DNA from: an uncultured Marinosulfonomonas sp.
Lineage (GTDB): Bacteria > Pseudomonadota > Alphaproteobacteria > Rhodobacterales > Rhodobacteraceae
Direction of reading: 5' to 3'
DNA length: 10,922 nt
NCBI GenBank assembly: GCA_947311455.1
Contig: CAMZKY010000204.1
Location: forward strand, 1-10,922
Shown here one piece after another: positions 6,376 to 10,922 of this stretch (the first letter of the stretch is position 1; every line of letters starts with the position of its first letter). Position numbers and translations under genes: made by a program. The notes under the pieces are model-generated. The model was not told the origin of the DNA. It made no database searches and was given only the letters and a program-made list of their open reading frames with translations.

Positions 6376-6403
6376 ACGTAACGTTAATTGACGTTCACGT
6401 AAA
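6376..6403. promoter_or_regulatory. ACGT-rich candidate operator for a MerR/LiuR-type regulator
   Basis: Four ACGT tetramers are packed into 25 bases (6376-6379, 6381-6384, 6391-6394, 6397-6400). The right pair lies in TTGACGTTCACGTAAA (6388-6403), which is two-fold symmetric at 12 of 16 positions; TAACGTTA (6379-6386) in the left pair is a perfect palindrome. As I recall, LiuR-type MerR regulators bind palindromes built on spaced ACGT. The site is about 70 bases upstream of the second merR gene, so it probably controls that gene and the operon behind it. No convincing -10 box was found to place the promoter. Confidence 0.5.
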
Positions 6404-6470
6404 CTTGGTTTGCATGTCGCCTTGCAACGCCCCATGTTGGTGAAAATGCAATTCAACACGGTATCTTGAA

Positions 6471-6863
6471 ATGACCAGTGATTTAATGACAATCCGCCAG
6501 ATGTGCGATGAATTCGATGTAACAGCCCGCACCTTGCGCTTTTACGAAGCCAAAGAATTGATCTCGCCAATCCGCGAAGGCCAACGCCGCCTGTTCACCA
6601 AACGGGATCGAGCGCGCCTGTTTTTGATCCTGCGCGGCAAGCGTTTCGGCTTTAGCCTTGAAGATATCCGCCAGCTGCTTGATCTTTATAATGTGGATGA
6701 CCATGGGAAAACCCAGCTGCAAACATCTTATAAATTTGCTAAAGAACGGCTGCGTGCCATGCAGGAACAGCGCGATGAGCTTAATCTCGCTATTGACGAA
6801 TTAAATGATTTAATCGTGGCCGGGGAAAAGGCGTTTGCCGCCGCCCCCGACCAAACCAAATAA
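6471..6863 (+). CDS. MerR family transcriptional regulator (second paralogue, LiuR-like)
   Basis: A 130-residue regulator with N-terminal winged helix-turn-helix (MTIRQMCDEFDVTARTLRFY, 6-25; wing with REGQRRLF; LILRGKRFGFSLEDI) and a C-terminal coiled coil (about 82-120). Over the first 63 aligned residues it matches the preceding MerR protein at about 38 positions by eye, so the two are paralogues. Metal-sensing Cys residues are missing. Twelve bases separate its stop from the acyl-CoA dehydrogenase ATG, so it is very likely cotranscribed with it and may regulate it. The ATG at 6471 makes the N-terminus match the paralogue in length; an ATG at 6486 is an alternative. The ribosome-binding site is weak. 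Confidence 0.9.
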   Translation: MTSDLMTIRQMCDEFDVTARTLRFYEAKELISPIREGQRRLFTKRDRARLFLILRGKRFGFSLEDIRQLLDLYNVDDHGKTQLQTSYKFAKERLRAMQEQRDELNLAIDELNDLIVAGEKAFAAAPDQTK

Positions 6864-6875
6864 CGGAGACCGCAC

Positions 6876-8654
6876 ATGCCCATTTACAACGCCCCCACCA
6901 AAGACATCCAGTTTGTATTGCATGATGTTTTGAACGTCAGCCAATCCGGCATTCCGGGCTATAACGAGCTTGATTCAGATTTCACCTCGGCTGTGATCGA
7001 AGAAGCCGGCAAGCTGGCACACGATGTTTTGGCCCCGCTGAATAGTGTGGGCGATAAAGAAGGCTGTCGCTTGGAAAACGGTGTTGTTTACACCCCGACC
7101 GGATTTAAAGACGCGTTCAACATGATGAAAGATGGCGGCTGGACGGGGCTTGATGTTGATCCGGCATATGGCGGCCAAGGCATGCCTTATATTCTGGGCA
7201 AAGCCGTTGCCGAGATCTTTTCTGGTGCCAATCAAGCCTTCACCATGTATCAAGGCCTAACCCACGGCGCGGTTGCTGCGATTTATGAGCACGGCACGGA
7301 CGAACAAAAAGCCACCTATCTGGAAAAAATGGTAGCTTGCGAATGGACAGGCACGATGAACCTGACCGAACCCCACTGCGGCACCGATCTGGGGCTGATG
7401 CGCACCAAAGCCGATCCGCAATCCGATGGCAGCTATAAGATCACCGGCCAAAAGATTTTCATCTCGGCAGGCGATCACGACATGTCTGACAACGTCATCC
7501 ATCTGGTGCTGGCCAAAATTGCTGGTGGCCCCGAAGGAATCAAAGGCGTTTCGCTATTTATTGTGCCTAAATTTATCATCAATGAGGATGGCTCTGTTGG
7601 CGCAACCAATGGCGTGTCCGTTGGCAGCCTCGAGGAAAAAATGGGCATCCACGGCAATTCCACCTGCGTGATGAACTATGACGAAAGCACGGGGTATTTG
7701 CTGGGCGAAGAACACAAAGGCATGCGCGCCATGTTTACCATGATGAACGAGGCCCGCATCGGTGTCGGCATGCAAGGGCTGGCGCAGGCGGAAGCCGCCT
7801 ATCAAAATGCGGTGCTCTACGCCAAAGACCGCCTGCAAGGGCGCGATGTAACAGGGGCGAAAAACCCTGACGGCCCCGCCGATCCCTTGATCGTGCATCC
7901 TGACATTCGCCGCAACCTGATGGATCAGAAATCATTCGTCGAGGGGGGGCGCGCGTTCCTGCTCTGGAGCTCGATGCTCATCGACCAAACCCGCCGCGCA
8001 GGCGACAAAGATGCCCATGGTCTGGTGTCGCTGATGACGCCGGTGGTCAAAGGCTTCCTGACCGACAAGGGCTTTGATATGACAGTGCAGGCCCAACAGG
8101 TTTTCGGCGGGCATGGCTATATAGAAGAACACGGTATGAGCCAATTTGCCCGCGACGCGCGTATTACGCAAATCTATGAGGGCGCAAATGGCGTGCAAGC
8201 CCTTGATCTGGTGGGCCGCAAACTAGGCCTCGATGGCGGCAAACACGTGATGGCCTTCTTTGAAATGGTCAAATCTTTCATCAAAGAAAACCAAGACAAT
8301 GAGGCCTTGAAAAACGATTTCCTTGATCCCCTGAAACAAGCCTCCAAAGATTTGCAGGCCGCGGGCATGTATTTCATGCAAAACGGTATGAAAAACCCGA
8401 ACAATGCTCTGGCTGGTTCGTATGATTTCATGCACCTGTTTGGCCATACCTGCCTTGGCTTGATGTGGGCCCGCATGGCCAAAGCCTCGCTTGCCGCGCT
8501 GGAAAACGGTGCGCCTGACGTAGCGTTTCACGAGACAAAACTCGCAACCGGCCGTTATTATATGGCACGCCAATTGCCCGCCACAGGTATGCATCTGGCA
8601 CGAATCGAAAGCGGGGCCGATACAGTTATGGCGCTCGACGCAGAAAGCTTCTAA
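6876..8654 (+). CDS. Acyl-CoA dehydrogenase with extra C-terminal domain (DmdC-like architecture)
   Basis: A 592-residue FAD enzyme, longer than the usual 380-residue acyl-CoA dehydrogenase. Order: short N-terminal motif (IYNAPTKDIQFVLHDVL, 3-19), helical N domain (about 40-155), beta domain opening WTGTMNLTEPHCGTD (157-171), helical FAD domain (about 285-450), and an extra C-terminal helical domain (about 470-590). The likely catalytic base is Glu435 in IYEGANG; I recall the same number for DmdC, the methylmercaptopropionyl-CoA dehydrogenase of marine roseobacters. Domain order cannot separate DmdC from medium- or long-chain acyl-CoA specificity. It oxidises an acyl-CoA to the enoyl-CoA, passing electrons to ETF. 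GGAG at 6865-6868 is a strong ribosome-binding site. It follows merR after 12 bases and precedes the small protein gene after six. Confidence 0.95.
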   Translation: MPIYNAPTKDIQFVLHDVLNVSQSGIPGYNELDSDFTSAVIEEAGKLAHDVLAPLNSVGDKEGCRLENGVVYTPTGFKDAFNMMKDGGWTGLDVDPAYGGQGMPYILGKAVAEIFSGANQAFTMYQGLTHGAVAAIYEHGTDEQKATYLEKMVACEWTGTMNLTEPHCGTDLGLMRTKADPQSDGSYKITGQKIFISAGDHDMSDNVIHLVLAKIAGGPEGIKGVSLFIVPKFIINEDGSVGATNGVSVGSLEEKMGIHGNSTCVMNYDESTGYLLGEEHKGMRAMFTMMNEARIGVGMQGLAQAEAAYQNAVLYAKDRLQGRDVTGAKNPDGPADPLIVHPDIRRNLMDQKSFVEGGRAFLLWSSMLIDQTRRAGDKDAHGLVSLMTPVVKGFLTDKGFDMTVQAQQVFGGHGYIEEHGMSQFARDARITQIYEGANGVQALDLVGRKLGLDGGKHVMAFFEMVKSFIKENQDNEALKNDFLDPLKQASKDLQAAGMYFMQNGMKNPNNALAGSYDFMHLFGHTCLGLMWARMAKASLAALENGAPDVAFHETKLATGRYYMARQLPATGMHLARIESGADTVMALDAESF

Positions 8655-8660
8655 TTCACT

Positions 8661-8873
8661 ATGGCAAAACGCATCAAACTCACCCGTCGCTTTCCAGCTG
8701 CCATGACAGAAGACGGCTATCGCCGCCTGAAAAAATTTGCGGCAGAAGCCGGGTTAGATGAAGGTGAAGCCCTGTCATTCCTGTTTGAAAATCTCACCAG
8801 TGTTATCAACCACGATACTCTTGGTCAGCGGTTGGCCCTGTTCAAAGCCGACCTTGCGGCGCAAAAACGATGA
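8661..8873 (+). CDS. Small ribbon-helix-helix-like protein of unknown function
   Basis: A 70-residue basic protein. It starts with a short strand-like stretch (RIKLTRRFPAAM, 4-15), then an amphipathic helix (TEDGYRRLKKFAAEAG, 16-31) and a second helix (DEGEALSFLFENLTSVI, 34-50). This strand-helix-turn-helix order is that of MetJ/Arc-type ribbon-helix-helix proteins, where the strand contacts DNA, but the family is not recognised with certainty. The ATG is six bases after the acyl-CoA dehydrogenase stop, with no clear ribosome-binding site, so translation is probably coupled. Codon use matches its neighbours, and its position between the dehydrogenase stop and a terminator-like hairpin supports a real gene. 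It could be an autoregulator, an antitoxin-like protein without a toxin, or an enzyme accessory factor. Confidence 0.78.
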   Translation: MAKRIKLTRRFPAAMTEDGYRRLKKFAAEAGLDEGEALSFLFENLTSVINHDTLGQRLALFKADLAAQKR

Positions 8874-8901
8874 AACAGGGCATAGACAATAAAACTGGAT
8901 G

Positions 8902-8920
8902 CCTCCGGCGGAGGTATTTT
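8902..8920 (+). terminator. Short GC hairpin plus TATTTT, probable operon terminator
   Basis: CCTCC (8902-8906) and GGAGG (8910-8914) pair around GGC, followed by TATTTT. It lies 28 bases after the small protein stop. I recall near-identical hairpin-plus-TATTT sequences scattered between genes in Rhodobacterales. The stem is short and the T-run interrupted, so termination may be partial. Confidence 0.6.
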
Positions 8921-9105
8921 AAACAAGAAGAAAAGAAAAACGGCCTACCGCGTAGATCGGCTCTGTGCCGACCGGCCCAAAAGGCGGGGCAACACAGAGC
9001 TTTCTCCTTGTACGGTCATCGGCTCCTCAGCCTGTACCGCACCCCCATTCTAACGCCCTTAACCTTAATATTTCGTTTTGGCTTTTCTTCTTGTCTTAAA
9101 TACCT
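8912..9105. repeat. Pair of 24-base inverted repeats framing a structured spacer
   Basis: The left arm (8912-8935) and the reverse complement of the right arm (9082-9105) agree at 22 of 24 bases, including a perfect 13-base core, ACAAGAAGAAAAG on the plus strand. With one gap the match extends inward through AAAACG. Each arm has a GC-rich dyad on its outer side, so both look like copies of one hairpin-plus-tail repeat facing each other. Between them are smaller dyads: CTACCGCGTAG (8946-8956), GCTCTGTG (8960-8967) with CACAGAGC (8993-9000), and GGT/GGCT with AGCC/ACC (9014-9038). Confidence 0.7.
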
Positions 9106-9140
9106 TGGGGGTGCGGTGGTGAAACCCCCGCTGGCGCGGG
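9036..9140 (+). promoter_or_regulatory. Mutually exclusive stems before the GST gene, possible RNA switch
   Basis: Four segments can pair in alternative ways: 1 (9036-9047, ACCGCACCCCCA), 2 (9106-9117, its exact 12-base reverse complement), 3 (9125-9131, CCCCCGC) and 4 (9136-9140, GCGGG). Possible stems are 1:2, 2:3 (GGGGG with CCCCC) and 3:4 (CCCGC-TGGC-GCGGG). The last ends 15 bases before the GGAG ribosome-binding site of the GST gene. This is attenuator-like geometry, but it needs a transcript that starts upstream of 9036; no promoter was identified with confidence. Confidence 0.35.
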
Positions 9141-9165
9141 TATCGCACTATGATCGGAGCTTTCA

Positions 9166-9801
9166 ATGACCATAAAACTTTATTGCTTTGGCGAAAGCGG
9201 CAACGCCTACAAGGCGGCCCTAACACTGGAGCTTTCCGGCCTGAAGTGGGAACCGGTCTTTGTTGATTTTTTCAAAGGTGAAACCCGCACCCCTGAATTT
9301 CGCAAAATAAACGAAATGGGTGAAGTGCCCGTTATGATGGATGGTGATCTTACCCTTACCCAGTCCGGCGTTATTCAGGATTACATCGTCGAAAAATCCG
9401 GCAAACTTGGCCCCGACACACCCGAAGAACACCGCGAAATTCTGCGTTGGACATTGTGGGACAACCACAAACTGTCCTCTGCTGTGGGCATGACGCGGTT
9501 TTTGATCCATTTCTTGCCAAAAGAAAAACAACCACAAGGCGTGATCCCCTTCACCCAAGCCCGCCTTAAATCTGCTTACAAAACCCTGAACACCCATCTG
9601 CAAGACCGCAACTGGATCGCCGCCGATCGCCTAACAATCGCTGATCTGTCCTGTTGCAGCTATCTCTATTACCCCGAACCATTCGGTTTTGACCGTCAGG
9701 ACTGGCCCCATATCGACGCCTGGTTAAATCGCATCAGCGATACACCCGGCTGGAAACACCCCTATGATCTAATGCCCGGCAGCCCCGCTGATCGCGCATA
9801 A
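9166..9801 (+). CDS. Glutathione S-transferase family protein
   Basis: A 211-residue cytosolic protein. The N-terminal thioredoxin-like domain (1-80) has S11-G-N at the usual active-site loop, the cis-proline motif EVPVM (Pro55) and Q66-S67, the pair that binds the glutamyl part of glutathione. The C-terminal all-helical domain (about 90-205) has the IADLSCCSYL capping-box helix. The residues fit beta/theta-like bacterial enzymes, which conjugate, reduce or isomerise electrophiles. GGAG at 9156-9159, six bases before ATG, is a good ribosome-binding site. It precedes the thiolase by 17 bases, so it is in the same transcript. A role in handling reactive acyl-CoA intermediates or glutathione thioesters is inference from context only. 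Confidence 0.92.
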   Translation: MTIKLYCFGESGNAYKAALTLELSGLKWEPVFVDFFKGETRTPEFRKINEMGEVPVMMDGDLTLTQSGVIQDYIVEKSGKLGPDTPEEHREILRWTLWDNHKLSSAVGMTRFLIHFLPKEKQPQGVIPFTQARLKSAYKTLNTHLQDRNWIAADRLTIADLSCCSYLYYPEPFGFDRQDWPHIDAWLNRISDTPGWKHPYDLMPGSPADRA

Positions 9802-9818
9802 CGAAAAGGAAACTCAAC

Positions 9819-10922
9819 ATGACCGAAGCCTATATTTACGATTCAATCCGATCCCCGCGCGGCAAAGGCCGCAAAGACGGCGCCTTGCACGAAGTCACCG
9901 CTCTTTCCCTATCCGCGCAAATGCTGAACGCGATCAAAGACCGCAACAATCTGGATGGCCACGCCGTCGAAGACGTAATTTGGGGCAATGTCACCCAAGT
10001 GATGGAACAAGGCGGCTGTTTGGCGCGCTCTGCCGTGCTGGCCTCGAACCTTGACGAAAGCATTCCGGGTTTGGCAATCAATCGCTTTTGCGCCTCGGGC
10101 ATGGAGGCGGTAAACCTTGCCGCCAACCAGATCAAAGGCGGCTCTGGCATGGCTTATATCGCGGGCGGCGTGGAAATGATGGGCCGCGTACCTATGGGTA
10201 GTGACGGCGCAGCAATCGCGGTTGATCCGACCCTTGCGATGAAAACCTATTTTGTGCCGCAAGGCATTTCCGCCGACATCATCGCCACCGAATACGGCTT
10301 CACCCGTGAACAGGCCGACAATTTGGCCGTCGAAAGCCAGAACCGCGCCAAAGCGGCATGGGATGACAACCGCTTTGCCAAATCCATCGTGCCAGTGCGT
10401 GATCAAAACGGTCTGTTGATCCTTGATCGTGATGAATATATGCGTCCGGGCACCACGGTTGAGGCCCTTGGCAATCTAAAGGCCAGCTTTAAAGACATGG
10501 GCGAAGTGATGCCCGGTTTTGATACAGTGGCGTTGATGAAATATCCGCATCTGGAAAAAATCAACCATATCCACCATGCAGGCAACTCATCCGGTATTGT
10601 GGATGGATCAGCCGCGATCCTGATTGGCAACAAAGAATTCGGCGAAAAATACGGATTAAAACCGCGCGCACGCATCCGCGCCAATGCCAAAATAGGCACT
10701 GACCCCACCATCATGCTCACTGGCCCCGTGCCTGTGACCCAAAAAATCCTGGCGGAAAACGGCATGCAGGTTAGTGACATTGATCTGTTTGAGGTAAACG
10801 AGGCGTTCGCGTCTGTGGTGCTGCGCTTTATGCGGGCCTTTGATGTTGATCCGGCGATTGTGAACGTCAACGGCGGCTCGATTGCGATGGGCCATCCACT
10901 GGGGGCTACAGGTGCAATGATC
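9819..10922 (+). CDS. Acetyl-CoA C-acyltransferase (thiolase), 3' end cut by window edge
   Basis: 368 codons are visible, open to the right edge; the family is about 390-405, so some 30 residues are missing. The nucleophile is Cys91 in NRFCASG, and NEAFA (327-331) and GHPLGATG (from His359 region, 358-365) supply the other catalytic and oxyanion residues. The C-terminal CxGGG motif with the second catalytic Cys lies outside the window. The enzyme cleaves 3-ketoacyl-CoA with CoA to acetyl-CoA and a shortened acyl-CoA, or runs in reverse. The loop usually reading TAGN-S/A-S is HHAGNSSG here. AAAGGA at 9805-9810 is the ribosome-binding site. In related genomes I recall a FadB/FadJ-type hydratase-dehydrogenase following; that cannot be seen here. 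Confidence 0.95.
   Translation, partial: MTEAYIYDSIRSPRGKGRKDGALHEVTALSLSAQMLNAIKDRNNLDGHAVEDVIWGNVTQVMEQGGCLARSAVLASNLDESIPGLAINRFCASGMEAVNLAANQIKGGSGMAYIAGGVEMMGRVPMGSDGAAIAVDPTLAMKTYFVPQGISADIIATEYGFTREQADNLAVESQNRAKAAWDDNRFAKSIVPVRDQNGLLILDRDEYMRPGTTVEALGNLKASFKDMGEVMPGFDTVALMKYPHLEKINHIHHAGNSSGIVDGSAAILIGNKEFGEKYGLKPRARIRANAKIGTDPTIMLTGPVPVTQKILAENGMQVSDIDLFEVNEAFASVVLRFMRAFDVDPAIVNVNGGSIAMGHPLGATGAMI

Noticed and set aside
8944..9047. A tRNA, tmRNA or signal-recognition RNA in the structured spacer
   Set aside because: No T-loop GGTTCRA, CCA end, or GGAAGCAG-type SRP tetraloop region was found despite multiple stems.
8870..9169. A 99-codon plus-strand frame between the small protein and GST genes
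   Set aside because: It runs through the terminator-like hairpin and both inverted repeat arms, and its product has biased, unstructured composition and no domain. It overlaps the GST start by frame accident.

Overview
The window looks like chromosomal DNA of an alphaproteobacterium, most likely a marine member of the Rhodobacterales with moderate GC. This rests on protein style and gene neighbourhoods: DUF952-pyrD-arsC, tandem MerR regulators beside an acyl-CoA dehydrogenase with an extra C-terminal domain, and a GC hairpin followed by TATTTT. It is inference from memory of such genomes, not a search. No rRNA, tRNA, CRISPR array, transposase or phage gene is visible.

Layout. (1) Positions 1-1279, minus strand: a secreted 5'-nucleotidase-type metallophosphatase, cut by the left edge, with several altered metal-ligand positions. 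(2) A divergent spacer, then a plus-strand operon at 1431-3168 (DUF952 protein, quinone-dependent dihydroorotate dehydrogenase PyrD, ArsC-type reductase) joined by two 4-base overlaps. (3) A 415-base convergent gene-free stretch, 3169-3583, holding a 128-base inverted-repeat element with five GANTC sites, three TTAA boxes and an 11-base tandem repeat. (4) A minus-strand operon, 5839 down to 3584: two hotdog-fold thioesterases and a MATE exporter, all overlapping. (5) From 5976 to the right edge, plus strand: two paralogous MerR regulators, an acyl-CoA dehydrogenase, a small ribbon-helix-helix-like protein, a structured 292-base spacer, a glutathione S-transferase-like protein and a thiolase cut by the right edge.

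How they may work together. The right half reads as a regulated acyl-CoA degradation (beta-oxidation-like) locus. MerR proteins resembling LiuR-type regulators probably sense an acyl-CoA and act at ACGT-rich sites just upstream of the second merR gene. The dehydrogenase makes an enoyl-CoA and the thiolase does the final cleavage; the hydratase and hydroxyacyl-CoA dehydrogenase are probably just beyond the right edge. The divergent thioesterases could release CoA from overflow acyl-CoAs, with the MATE protein exporting a product, but that link is speculative.

The least explained parts are the spacers at 3169-3583 and 8874-9165, the altered metal site of the phosphatase, and the small DNA-binding-like protein in the beta-oxidation operon. 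No complete new system is proven here.
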